Positions 42,845 through 50,955 of a stretch of 63,172 nt of DNA are shown piece after piece. The notes under the pieces are model-generated. The model saw only the letters and a program-made list of their open reading frames with translations, was not told the origin of the DNA and ran no database searches. The DNA comes from Flavobacteriaceae bacterium (lineage in GTDB: Bacteria; Bacteroidota; Bacteroidia; Flavobacteriales; Flavobacteriaceae). Location: assembly GCA_021151665.1 (NCBI GenBank), contig JAGKWW010000012.1:1-63172 (forward strand), in the 5' to 3' direction. The translations under genes were made by a program, and so were the position numbers. Position 1 is the first letter of the stretch. Every line of letters starts with the position of its first letter.

Positions 42845-43978
42845 ATGATGAAAAGATTACTTGTTATTGTTTTGTTGGCGTGCCTTTCTACCGTGAAGGC
42901 ACAGTTTGCCAGTATTGGCATAATCGGATCTGCCACTCCTACCGCATGGGATAGCGACATCGATATGATCACGACCGACGGCGTAGTGTACACTCTGAAC
43001 AACTTTACGCTTACGGGTGGCCAGGTAAAATTCCGGAAGGATAACCTGTGGACAGAGAATTGGGGCGGTACGTCGTTTCCGTCGGGAACAGCGGTAGCCA
43101 ACGGCAGCAACCTTACCGTTGTAGCGGGCGTTTACAATATTACCTTCAATCTTACTACGCTCCAATATTCATTTGCAGATGTTTCCGGTTTTCAGCAGAT
43201 CTCCCTTGCAGGTGATTTTAACAACTGGGTAGATGTGCCAATGAATACTACCGACGGAATTACATACACCTTGCCTTATCAGCCTATTGCTGCAGGCGGG
43301 GTTAAATTTAAATCGACCGGTTCATGGTCCTTAAACTGGGGTGGGACAACCTTTCCTTCAGGTGCGGGAATTCAGGATGGGCAAAACATTACCGTACCCG
43401 AAGGCACTTATAAAGTTACCTTTAACAGGCAGACACTGGCTTATAGTTTCGGCATCGTAGGCATCAGTATTATCGGGCCGGCAGCATCTGGCTGGAGTAC
43501 AGATATCGCCATGGCCACTACGGATGGCGTACACTACACCTTACAACAGCAACTGGTTCCCGGTGAGTTAAAGTTCAGGGCAAATAATAACTGGGACCAT
43601 AATTGGGGAGGCGTGTTCCCCGATGGTACAGCAGTAGACAATGGCTCAAACTTCATTGTAAATGCTGCCGGGCTATATTCTGTAACCTTTAATCTGCAGA
43701 CTAAAGAATTCTCCTTTGCAGTGCTGTTGGCAACGCAGGAAAATACTGTTGCAAGCGTTACAGTTTATCCTAACCCGACCTCCGCTATCTGGAATTTCAG
43801 TGCACAGAATTCAGTTACCGAACTGCAGGTAACGGATGTTTCCGGAAAGGTTATTTTTTCCGGCAGGCCAGACCAAAACGTAATATCCTTAAATGCAGAA
43901 AGTTTCTCTCCGGGTATTTACTTTGCAAAAGTTACATCGGGTAAAGAATCAAGGACAATCAAACTTGTAAAAAAATAA
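42845..43978 (+). CDS. SusF-like three-module starch-binding protein with T9SS sorting domain
   Basis: A 377-residue protein with a signal peptide ending VKAQ and no lipobox. Three tandem modules of about 90 residues follow: IGIIGSATPTAWDSDIDM with VKFRKDNLWTENWGG; ISLAGDFNNW with VKFKSTGSWSLNWGG; ISIIGPAASGWSTDIAM with LKFRANNNWDHNWGG. They match the last module of SusE, so starch binding is likely; the paired tryptophans fit a sugar platform. The last ~75 residues (VYPNPTSAIWNF to RTIKLVKK) are a T9SS type A sorting domain. Classical SusF is a lipoprotein; here the same modules use T9SS export. It is the last gene of the GH13/GH31 operon, with a terminator after it. Confidence 0.88.
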   Translation: MMKRLLVIVLLACLSTVKAQFASIGIIGSATPTAWDSDIDMITTDGVVYTLNNFTLTGGQVKFRKDNLWTENWGGTSFPSGTAVANGSNLTVVAGVYNITFNLTTLQYSFADVSGFQQISLAGDFNNWVDVPMNTTDGITYTLPYQPIAAGGVKFKSTGSWSLNWGGTTFPSGAGIQDGQNITVPEGTYKVTFNRQTLAYSFGIVGISIIGPAASGWSTDIAMATTDGVHYTLQQQLVPGELKFRANNNWDHNWGGVFPDGTAVDNGSNFIVNAAGLYSVTFNLQTKEFSFAVLLATQENTVASVTVYPNPTSAIWNFSAQNSVTELQVTDVSGKVIFSGRPDQNVISLNAESFSPGIYFAKVTSGKESRTIKLVKK

Positions 43979-44004
43979 GTTACATTTTGGGTTATATGTA
44001 GCAA

Positions 44005-44040
44005 GGGCACAGGCTTTCGGTTTGTGCCCATTTTGTTTTT
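44005..44040 (+). terminator. Terminator of the GH13/GH31 operon
   Basis: GGGCACA (44005-44011) pairs with TGTGCCC (44023-44029), followed by ATTTTGTTTTT. Confidence 0.85.
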
Positions 44041-44041
44041 G

Positions 44042-44049
44042 TACTTTTG
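44042..44049 (+). promoter_or_regulatory. -7 box of the GDPD gene
   Basis: TACTTTTG, 20 nt before the ATG at 44070; a TTTG at 44022-44025 lies 16 nt upstream. It rules out the longer open frame beginning at 44022, which would precede the promoter. Confidence 0.6.
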
Positions 44050-44069
44050 CAAAATCAATCATCGAGAGA

Positions 44070-44747
44070 ATGCTTACAATAGGCCATAGAGGTGCAAAAG
44101 CACACGTTGCCGAAAATACCCTGGAGTCTTTCGCCTATGCACTGGCCAATGGGGCCAACGGTATTGAGCTTGATGTGCACCGGTGTACCTCCGGCGAACT
44201 TGTCGTGATCCATGATTTCACCATAGACCGTACTACCAACGGAAGTGGCGAAGTAAGCAAACTGCCCTGGCAGCAGTTAAGAAATTTCTCTGTTGAAGGT
44301 TCTTACAAGATTCCTTTGCTTTCCGAAGTTCTCGATCTTGCCGGTTCTGATGTATTCATCAATGTCGAATTAAAAGGCAGGTGTACGGCAAAGCCTGTGG
44401 CGCTTATGCTTGAGGAGTATGTTCATAACCGCGGCTTCAGCTATAATAACATAATCGTTTCGAGTTTTCAGCAGGAAGAGCTCGAGGCCATACACGCTGT
44501 AGCGCCACATATTCCGTTAGGGATATTGACGCAGGCTAGTGTAACTGAAGCGTGGGATTGGGCGGAAAGGTATTCGGCAAAGGCGCTGCACCCCCATTTT
44601 TCGCTGCTAACCGAAAGCAATGTCCGGAAAGCGCAGGAGGCGGGGTACAAGATTTTTACATGGACGGTTAATGATCCCGACGATATTGCAAGAATGAGAG
44701 CCTATGGCGTAGACGGCATTATTTCTGATTACCCCGAACGATTATGA
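44070..44747 (+). CDS. Glycerophosphodiester phosphodiesterase family protein
   Basis: A 225-residue GDPD-fold enzyme that splits glycerophosphodiesters to glycerol 3-phosphate and an alcohol. Motifs are TIGHRGAKAHVAENTLESF at the N-terminus (catalytic H), GIELDVHRC (metal-binding E, D) and VVIHDFTIDRTTNG (second catalytic H), and FTWTVNDPDDIARMRAYGVDGIISDYP at the end. No signal peptide from this start, so cytoplasmic. It overlaps the flavoprotein gene by 4 bp (ATGA). Confidence 0.93.
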   Translation: MLTIGHRGAKAHVAENTLESFAYALANGANGIELDVHRCTSGELVVIHDFTIDRTTNGSGEVSKLPWQQLRNFSVEGSYKIPLLSEVLDLAGSDVFINVELKGRCTAKPVALMLEEYVHNRGFSYNNIIVSSFQQEELEAIHAVAPHIPLGILTQASVTEAWDWAERYSAKALHPHFSLLTESNVRKAQEAGYKIFTWTVNDPDDIARMRAYGVDGIISDYPERL

Positions 44748-45961
44748 GCAAAAGTTATGATGTAATAGTAGCCGGCGGCGGCGCGGCAGGTTTTTTCACC
44801 GCGATAAACATCGCCGAGAAGAAGCCGGGCCTAAAGGTTGCTATACTGGAACGTGGCAAAGAGGTGCTTTCCAAGGTACGCGTATCGGGTGGTGGGCGTT
44901 GCAATGTTACACACGCGTGTTTTGTGCCGTCCGATCTGGTTAAATTTTACCCGAGGGGAGAAAAGGAATTGCGTGGGCCTTTTAATCGCTTTTGTTCCGG
45001 GGATACCATCGAATGGTTTGAGCGGCACGGGGTACAACTGAAAACGGAAGATGATGGCCGGATGTTTCCGGTGACGGACAGTTCGCAAACAATTATCGAT
45101 TGCTTCCTGGAAGCTGCCCGCAAATGCCGTATTGATATCCTTACAGGACAAAGTATACAATCACTTTATCGCGCAGACGATTATTGGAAGATACAAACCC
45201 AGAATGAAACATTTGTTGCCCCTACGCTCGTAATGGCGACCGGCTCTAACCCGAAAATGTGGGAAATGCTGGCGGAGATGGGCCACACCATTGTGCCTCC
45301 TGTGCCTTCCCTGTTTACCTTTAATATAAAAGACCCGCGCATAAAAGACCTGATGGGGCTTTCCTGCCTGGCCTCGGTTAAGGTGAAGGGTACAAAACTT
45401 GAAGCGACAGGGCCATTACTGATTACGCACTGGGGCATGAGCGGACCCGGAATTCTGCGGCTTTCAGCATGGGGTGCACGTGACTTGTTTGCTAAAAATT
45501 ACCAGTTCGTGCTGGAAGTAAACTGGCTTAATGACATCAATACCGAAGAGTGCCTGGACAGGCTTAAAGAATTGAAGCAGGAGCAGGCAAAACGCACAGT
45601 AGCCAAACGCGCACCTTTCGAAATGCCGAACCGCCTTTGGGATAGCCTGGTAAATGCCGCGGGAATTAGTGATGCAGTGCGGTGGGCCGACCTAACGCGC
45701 GCGCAAATGGACGCTTTGGCGCAACAGCTTACAAACGCCAGATTTAATGTGAATGGCAAAAGTACTTTTAAAGAGGAATTTGTTACTGCGGGGGGCATAT
45801 CGTTAAAAGAAACTGACTTTAAAACAATGCGCAGCAAAATACAGGAAGGGCTTTATTTTGCGGGAGAAATACTTGATATCGATGCGATAACCGGAGGTTT
45901 CAACTTCCAGAATGCGTGGACGGGTGGATTTATAGCTGCTGAAGCTATTGTAGGAGAATAA
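44744..45961 (+). CDS. HI0933-family flavoprotein (FAD-dependent oxidoreductase)
   Basis: A 405-residue protein of the HI0933/BaiN type. FAD-binding GGGAAGFFTAINIAE lies at the N-terminus, with the family motif VSGGGRCNVTH near residue 47 and a C-terminal GEILDIDAITGGFNFQNAWTGGFIAA block. Insert domain text GPLLITHWGMSGPGIL near 225 is typical. The reaction is not established for most members. It is coupled to the GDPD gene. Confidence 0.93.
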   Translation: MSKSYDVIVAGGGAAGFFTAINIAEKKPGLKVAILERGKEVLSKVRVSGGGRCNVTHACFVPSDLVKFYPRGEKELRGPFNRFCSGDTIEWFERHGVQLKTEDDGRMFPVTDSSQTIIDCFLEAARKCRIDILTGQSIQSLYRADDYWKIQTQNETFVAPTLVMATGSNPKMWEMLAEMGHTIVPPVPSLFTFNIKDPRIKDLMGLSCLASVKVKGTKLEATGPLLITHWGMSGPGILRLSAWGARDLFAKNYQFVLEVNWLNDINTEECLDRLKELKQEQAKRTVAKRAPFEMPNRLWDSLVNAAGISDAVRWADLTRAQMDALAQQLTNARFNVNGKSTFKEEFVTAGGISLKETDFKTMRSKIQEGLYFAGEILDIDAITGGFNFQNAWTGGFIAAEAIVGE

Positions 45962-46025
45962 GTGTTAGCATTACGCAACCTTTCCTTATATCGGGCATCT
46001 TACTATAAATCAAATCACCATTGCT

Positions 46026-46667
46026 ATGAAAAAAATTATTTTAACCCTTTGCCTTGCTGCCGCTCTTTTGGCTGCGTGCTCTGAAGACAGTGCAAATCCC
46101 GTGAATGTAGCCAACAACGGCAACAAGCAGGCCGAAGCGCCGGCCAACCCGGACCCGGTGACCGAAACACCTGTAGAAAACAAAGTGATGCTCCTGAAAG
46201 TGAATTTCCAGGATTATGCTTTTGAAGGAGGCGCAGAACTCACTTTTCCGGATGCGGATACCTTTACCATCTCTTCAGATTACCAGGCGCCCGGCGACTT
46301 TGGAAGTATCACCCTTAATTATGCCGAAACAGGCCAGCCGCTATTCATGGGCGAAATCATCTGGGCAGGGCTCGGGCACATGATCTACCCATGTGCTATG
46401 AACACGCCCGACCTTTTTGAGCCTATACAACAAACGGTAGAAATGCCTGCCATAAGCAGCTTTGAAAAGGTAAACTATGATGAGTTTGCTATCTATCCTG
46501 AGGTAATTGATTACCAATCGATATGGTCGTCAATAGATAATCTTGCCCTTGTAAAGCAATACCGCCAGAGCAATCCATCAGCTAAAGTGCACCTTTTCCT
46601 TTACACTCCGGGCGTCGGAGTGGGCGACCCTGCAGAATGGGACTGGTATGTAATCCTTAAAAATTAA
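46026..46667 (+). CDS. Lipoprotein of unknown function
   Basis: A 213-residue lipoprotein (lipobox ending at C19 in LAACSEDS, with acidic residues after it, fitting surface export). A low-complexity N/P/E-rich linker (about 25-50) leads into a single domain (VMLLKVNFQDYAFEGGAELTF; GEIIWAGLGHMIYP; PEVIDYQSIWSSIDN). I do not recognise the family. It has its own terminator and is convergent with tspO. Confidence 0.8.
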   Translation: MKKIILTLCLAAALLAACSEDSANPVNVANNGNKQAEAPANPDPVTETPVENKVMLLKVNFQDYAFEGGAELTFPDADTFTISSDYQAPGDFGSITLNYAETGQPLFMGEIIWAGLGHMIYPCAMNTPDLFEPIQQTVEMPAISSFEKVNYDEFAIYPEVIDYQSIWSSIDNLALVKQYRQSNPSAKVHLFLYTPGVGVGDPAEWDWYVILKN

Positions 46668-46672
46668 TATAG

Positions 46673-46693
46673 CCTCCTTAGGGAGGTTTTTTT
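46673..46693 (+). terminator. Terminator of the lipoprotein gene at 46026-46667
   Basis: CCTCC (46673-46677) pairs with GGAGG (46682-46686), loop TTAG, followed by seven T. It touches the tspO stop codon on the other strand. Confidence 0.85.
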
Positions 46694-47177
46694 ATTTGTT
46701 CAGCCACCAGATATTGGCGTTAAGTACCGTGGCAAAAGAAACCCACAAAATGTAAGGCACGAAAAGATATCCGGCTATTTTATTGATACGCATGAATTTT
46801 ATCATGGTCTCGTAAATCATCAGCCAGAGCAGTACAATTTCGATAAGCGCTAACAACGGGTTGTGCAAACCGAAGAAAAGGTAAGACCAAAGTGCATTCA
46901 GCGCCAGCTGTATCCAAAAAAAGGTGAGCGCCTTTTGGACCTCGGGGCGGCGCGATTCAATTTCGTGCCATACCAGTCCGGCTGCGATTCCCATTAATAT
47001 GTAGAGTGTTGACCAGACAGGTGCAAAGATCCAGTTGGGCGGATTGAACGAAGGTTTTTCTATAGTGGTGTACCAGGTATCTACGCTGTCGCGTGTAACG
47101 AGGCTGGAGAAATATCCAACGGCGGCGCAGGTGGCTACCATGATCAGTATTTTGGCAATGCGTGGCATAAACGACAT
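46692..47177 (-). CDS. TspO/MBR family membrane protein
   Basis: A ~161-residue protein with five hydrophobic segments. Family text: IEKPSFNPPNWIFAPVWSTLYILMG near 40, FWIQLALNALWSYLFFGLHNPLLAL near 90. TspO proteins bind tetrapyrroles and cholesterol-like ligands. The frame opens at TTG 47186, inside the -7 box, so the ATG at 47177 or 47168 is more likely; with the -7 box at 47184-47191 the mRNA would have almost no leader before 47177, and 47168 is the other option. Confidence 0.92.
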   Translation of the reverse strand: MSFMPRIAKILIMVATCAAVGYFSSLVTRDSVDTWYTTIEKPSFNPPNWIFAPVWSTLYILMGIAAGLVWHEIESRRPEVQKALTFFWIQLALNALWSYLFFGLHNPLLALIEIVLLWLMIYETMIKFMRINKIAGYLFVPYILWVSFATVLNANIWWLNK

Positions 47178-47183
47178 TTTTTT

Positions 47184-47191
47184 CAAAGATA
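47184..47191 (-). promoter_or_regulatory. -7 box of the tspO gene
   Basis: On the minus strand TATCTTTG, ending 7 nt before the first plausible ATG (47177). No clear -33 element. Confidence 0.5.
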
Positions 47192-47270
47192 AAAAATATA
47201 CGAATTTGCTGATAAATATTTAAGACGATATTAGCAGCTGTCCACCCGGCAGGCAGCGGAAAAAACTCGC

Positions 47271-47278
47271 TATCTTTG
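47271..47278 (+). promoter_or_regulatory. -7 box of the mvaD gene
   Basis: TATCTTTG, 16 nt before the ATG at 47295, giving a leader of about 10 nt. No clear -33 element. Confidence 0.55.
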
Positions 47279-47294
47279 TGGCAAATCTTATCAT

Positions 47295-48374
47295 ATGACC
47301 GAAAAGGATTTTATCCCTTCAGGCTATACCGGATCTGCGGGTAGTGGCACCTTAACATGGAGCGCGCCAAGCAATATTGCCCTTGTAAAATACTGGGGAA
47401 AGAAAGGCAGCCAGATTCCGGCCAATCCATCCATCAGCTTTACGCTGAACAACTGTAAGACCATAACAACGCTTGGGTACGAAAAGCGCGAAGGAATTAC
47501 CGGCTTTTCGTTCGACCTGCTTTTTGAAGGTAAGCCTAAAGAGAGTTTCCGGCCCAAGATCGAGAAGTTCTTTGAGCGGATTGAGCAATATCTTCCGTTT
47601 TTGAAAAAATATCATTTTACGATTGATACTCAGAATACCTTTCCGCACAGCTCGGGTATCGCATCCTCAGCCTCGGGTATGGCGGCCCTTGCTGTAAACC
47701 TGATGAGCCTTGAACGGCTATTGGACCCGGAAATGACCGACGAATACTTTAATGCCAAAGCGTCGTTCCTGGCGCGGCTTGGGTCGGGGAGTGCCTGCCG
47801 TAGTATAAAGGGAAGCCTTGTCGCATGGGGGGAGCATAAAGAAATTGCCGGAAGTTCCGATCTTTTCGGGGTGGAATTTAATGGAGAGGTACATCCGTTG
47901 TTTCAGAATTGCCAGGATACGATCTTACTCGTTGATAAAGGGGAAAAGCAGGTTTCGAGTACCGTTGGCCACAACCTGATGCATGGCCATCCGTTTGCAG
48001 AGCAGCGGTTTGCGCAGGCGCATGCGAATCTTTCGAAGATAAAAATGGCATTTGCCGAAGGTAATATCGCTGCTTTCATAGAAGTGGTAGAAAGCGAGGC
48101 CCTTACCCTGCATGCCATGATGATGACCTCGCTACCCTATTTTATCCTGATGAAGCCCAATACGCTCGAGATTATCAACCGCATATGGCAATACAGGGCA
48201 GAAACGGGAATACCGGTCTGCTTTACGCTCGATGCCGGTGCCAACGTGCATGTGCTGTACCCCGAAAACGATAAAGTAGCAGTGCTTCAATTTATTAAGG
48301 CTGAATTGCTTGCGTTTTGCCAGGACAACCAGTACATTTGTGACGAAGTTGGTAAAGGCGCGTTAAAAATGTAA
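47295..48374 (+). CDS. mvaD: Diphosphomevalonate decarboxylase
   Basis: A 359-residue GHMP-superfamily enzyme making isopentenyl diphosphate from mevalonate diphosphate. SAPSNIALVKYWGKKG near residue 22 and the ATP-binding loop FPHSSGIASSASGMAAL near 116 are the family motifs; RLGSGSACRSIKG near 158 and TLDAGANVHVLYP near 316 also match. It is followed 56 bp later by a mevalonate kinase gene; together they show that the organism uses the mevalonate pathway, as Flavobacteriia do. Confidence 0.96.
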   Translation: MTEKDFIPSGYTGSAGSGTLTWSAPSNIALVKYWGKKGSQIPANPSISFTLNNCKTITTLGYEKREGITGFSFDLLFEGKPKESFRPKIEKFFERIEQYLPFLKKYHFTIDTQNTFPHSSGIASSASGMAALAVNLMSLERLLDPEMTDEYFNAKASFLARLGSGSACRSIKGSLVAWGEHKEIAGSSDLFGVEFNGEVHPLFQNCQDTILLVDKGEKQVSSTVGHNLMHGHPFAEQRFAQAHANLSKIKMAFAEGNIAAFIEVVESEALTLHAMMMTSLPYFILMKPNTLEIINRIWQYRAETGIPVCFTLDAGANVHVLYPENDKVAVLQFIKAELLAFCQDNQYICDEVGKGALKM

Positions 48375-48430
48375 TACTATTTTTAATAACGTACCGTTTT
48401 TATGCTACCTTTATTTAAAATTGTGCCTGT

Positions 48431-49369
48431 ATGAAAGGACCTCTATTTTATTCGAAAATCCTCCTGTTTGGAGAATATGGTATTATCCGCGATTCCAAAG
48501 GTTTATCTATTCCATATAACTTTTACAACGGTGCGCTGAAGACGGATGGCAATACATCAGAATCGGCCATTAAATCTAATGGCAACCTGAAGCGCTTTGC
48601 AGAGTATCTTGCCGATCTTCAGGAAGAGCAGCCGGAACTGGTTTCGTTTGACCTGAGCCTGCTCAATCAGCACATCAGCGAAGGCATGTACTTTGACTCT
48701 ACCATTCCGCAAGGGTATGGTGTAGGCAGCAGTGGCGCGCTTGTGGCTGCGATTTATGACCGATATGCCCATAATAAGATTACGGTTCTCGAAAACCTTA
48801 CCCGCGAAAAGCTGTTGCAGCTTAAGCAGATCTTCTCCCAGATGGAAGCATTTTTCCATGGAAGGAGTTCGGGCCTTGATCCGCTAAACAGCTACCTGAG
48901 CATCCCGATATTGATCAATTCGCAAGACAACATCGAAGCGACCGGCATCCCGAGCCAGAGTGCTGATGGTAAAGGTGCGGTATTCTTGCTCGATTCGGGC
49001 ATTGTTGGTGAAACGGCCCCGATGGTTTCCATTTTTATGGAGAACCTTAAGGACCATGGTTTCAGGGAAATGTTCAAAAAAGAGTTTGCCCAATACACCG
49101 ATGCTTGTGTAGATAATTTCCTGCACGGCGACTTCAAATCGCTTTTTGCCAATACCAAGAAGCTTTCTAAAGTGGTGCTCAATAACTTTAAGCCCATGAT
49201 CCCGGAGCAGTTCCACGAACTGTGGCAAAAGGGTATCGAAACCAACGACTACTACCTGAAGCTTTGCGGCTCGGGCGGTGGCGGCTACATCCTCGGCTTT
49301 ACCGAAGATATCGACAAGGCTAAGAAGGCCCTTGATGGGCATAAGCTTGAAGTAGTTTACCAGTTTTAA
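48431..49369 (+). CDS. GHMP kinase, probable mevalonate kinase
   Basis: A 312-residue GHMP kinase. YSKILLFGEYGII at the N-terminus, the glycine/serine-rich ATP loop PQGYGVGSSGALVAAIYD near 96, FHGRSSGLDPLNSY near 141 and the C-terminal KLCGSGGGGYILGF near 276 fit mevalonate kinase. Its position after mvaD supports this. Phosphomevalonate kinase is the alternative, but the N-terminal text favours mevalonate kinase. Confidence 0.9.
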   Translation: MKGPLFYSKILLFGEYGIIRDSKGLSIPYNFYNGALKTDGNTSESAIKSNGNLKRFAEYLADLQEEQPELVSFDLSLLNQHISEGMYFDSTIPQGYGVGSSGALVAAIYDRYAHNKITVLENLTREKLLQLKQIFSQMEAFFHGRSSGLDPLNSYLSIPILINSQDNIEATGIPSQSADGKGAVFLLDSGIVGETAPMVSIFMENLKDHGFREMFKKEFAQYTDACVDNFLHGDFKSLFANTKKLSKVVLNNFKPMIPEQFHELWQKGIETNDYYLKLCGSGGGGYILGFTEDIDKAKKALDGHKLEVVYQF

Positions 49370-49372
49370 GCG

Positions 49373-49909
49373 GTGAACAGTCCCGTTTTCATATCCTTAC
49401 TGCGATTGCTGCAGGCCGTTATAACAGGCTTTGGCATTGTCGTACCGTTAATTTGCCTTATACGCAGTTCCACTTTAAAAAATATCGCTTTTAAAGAGGC
49501 GTTTATTTTAACTGCTGTGCAGGTGATACGCATCCTCGGTATCATAAACTTTATAGCAAATGGAATATTTGTTTGGCAGCATTCTCAGTCAATGGGAAAA
49601 GATAAAACTGCCTTTATCCTGTCAGAGCTAATGCCGGCGCTGTTGTGCCTCGTGATTACGCAATGTTTCTGGATTAAAAAGCTGTACCACAAAAAAGCGG
49701 CACTTGTAACGTTATCCCTGTTATTATTGATACTGCCTTCTAAATGGCTTTTGGCCTATGCGGTAAGTATGGATAAAAAGTTTTTGCCCGATGCAGTCGC
49801 TGCAAAAAATCTTGTGTTAGCAGGTGCGCTTGGCGCAGTGGTATTTTTCTTCCTAGTTTTTATGGTTATGAGTGTAAGCGGCAGGCTCAAAAAACTTCAA
49901 GAGTTATAA
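49373..49909 (+). CDS. Membrane protein of unknown function
   Basis: A 178-residue protein with about four or five hydrophobic segments, starting with GTG 4 bp after the mevalonate kinase stop. No motif that I recognise. It lies between the mevalonate kinase and UbiA genes, so it is probably cotranscribed and could be linked to isoprenoid metabolism, but only the position suggests it. Confidence 0.75.
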   Translation: MNSPVFISLLRLLQAVITGFGIVVPLICLIRSSTLKNIAFKEAFILTAVQVIRILGIINFIANGIFVWQHSQSMGKDKTAFILSELMPALLCLVITQCFWIKKLYHKKAALVTLSLLLLILPSKWLLAYAVSMDKKFLPDAVAAKNLVLAGALGAVVFFFLVFMVMSVSGRLKKLQEL

Positions 49910-49954
49910 TAAAAGATGCCTTTTATAGTTGAATAAAACACTTAAACTTATCTA

Positions 49955-50875
49955 ATGGCATCAAGGAAAACACGACTGACACTCATGAAGGTGCTAAGCC
50001 TGTTTTCGGTAGTACGTGGTTATAACATCCTCGTTATCGTGGTTGCGCAATACCTCTCAGCCATCTTTATACTCGACAAAGAGCGCCGAGCCTTAGATGT
50101 ACTTTTAGACTGGGATCTTTTCCTTATCGTGCTGGCCTCCGCGCTTACCATTGCTTCGGGCTACATCATAAACAGTTTTTACGATGCTAAAAAAGACCTG
50201 ATCAACCGCCCAAAGAAGTCGATGCTCGACAGGCTGGTAAGCCAGGGAACCAAGCTGCAGGTATACTTTGCGCTGAATTTTATGGTAGTTTTCCTAGCCT
50301 TCCTGGTGTCATGGAAAGCCTTTGTGTTTTTCTCTGTCTACATTTTCCTGATCTGGTTCTACTCGCATAAGCTCAAAAAATACCCGGTTATTGGCAACCT
50401 TACCGCAGCATTATTGGCGGTGCTGCCTTTCTTCGGTATCCTGATGTACTTCAAGAATTTTTACCAGGTGATCTTCGCGCATGCTACCTTTCTGTATCTG
50501 CTTATCCTGATTCGCGAGCTTATCAAGGACCTCGAAAATATTCCGGGCGACCTGGTGAACAATTACCGCACCATTCCGGTAATGTTCGGCGAAAAAACAT
50601 CGAAGAAAATCATTATTGCGCTGACGGTACTTACTGTAATTCCGGTTTACCTGCTTATCGATGTGTTTGATGTCGGCTACATGGATATTTACTTTTACGC
50701 CGGCATGATCGTGATCATTTACTTCCTTGGGAAACTTTGGACAGCTACTACCCAGAAGGAATATTTACTGCTGCATAACCTGCTAAAGCTCCTTATTGTA
50801 GCAGGGGTCTTTTCTATTGTACTTATCGATCCCGAGGTGCTGGTACATGGCAGAAAGCTATTAGCCTTATTATAG
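49955..50875 (+). CDS. UbiA-family prenyltransferase
   Basis: A 306-residue membrane prenyltransferase with about eight or nine hydrophobic segments. The two aspartate-rich sites are visible: NSFYDAKKDLINRPKK near 75 (N-x3-D-x3-D) and RELIKDLENIPGD near 190. Homologues in Flavobacteriia are usually labelled geranylgeranylglycerol-phosphate geranylgeranyltransferase-like; the true acceptor is not known to me. The position after two mevalonate-pathway genes fits use of their prenyl diphosphate products. Confidence 0.88.
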   Translation: MASRKTRLTLMKVLSLFSVVRGYNILVIVVAQYLSAIFILDKERRALDVLLDWDLFLIVLASALTIASGYIINSFYDAKKDLINRPKKSMLDRLVSQGTKLQVYFALNFMVVFLAFLVSWKAFVFFSVYIFLIWFYSHKLKKYPVIGNLTAALLAVLPFFGILMYFKNFYQVIFAHATFLYLLILIRELIKDLENIPGDLVNNYRTIPVMFGEKTSKKIIIALTVLTVIPVYLLIDVFDVGYMDIYFYAGMIVIIYFLGKLWTATTQKEYLLLHNLLKLLIVAGVFSIVLIDPEVLVHGRKLLALL

Positions 50876-50933
50876 ATTTTTCAGGGGCAAACTTTCAAAC
50901 TTTTAACTTTCCGGCTTTCAACTTAAAAAGGAG

Positions 50934-50941
50934 TATCTTTG
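50934..50941 (+). promoter_or_regulatory. -7 box of the pseudouridine synthase gene
   Basis: TATCTTTG, 15 nt before the ATG at 50956; a TTTC about 18 nt upstream could be a weak -33 element. Confidence 0.55.
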
Positions 50942-50955
50942 CAAAAATATTTGCA

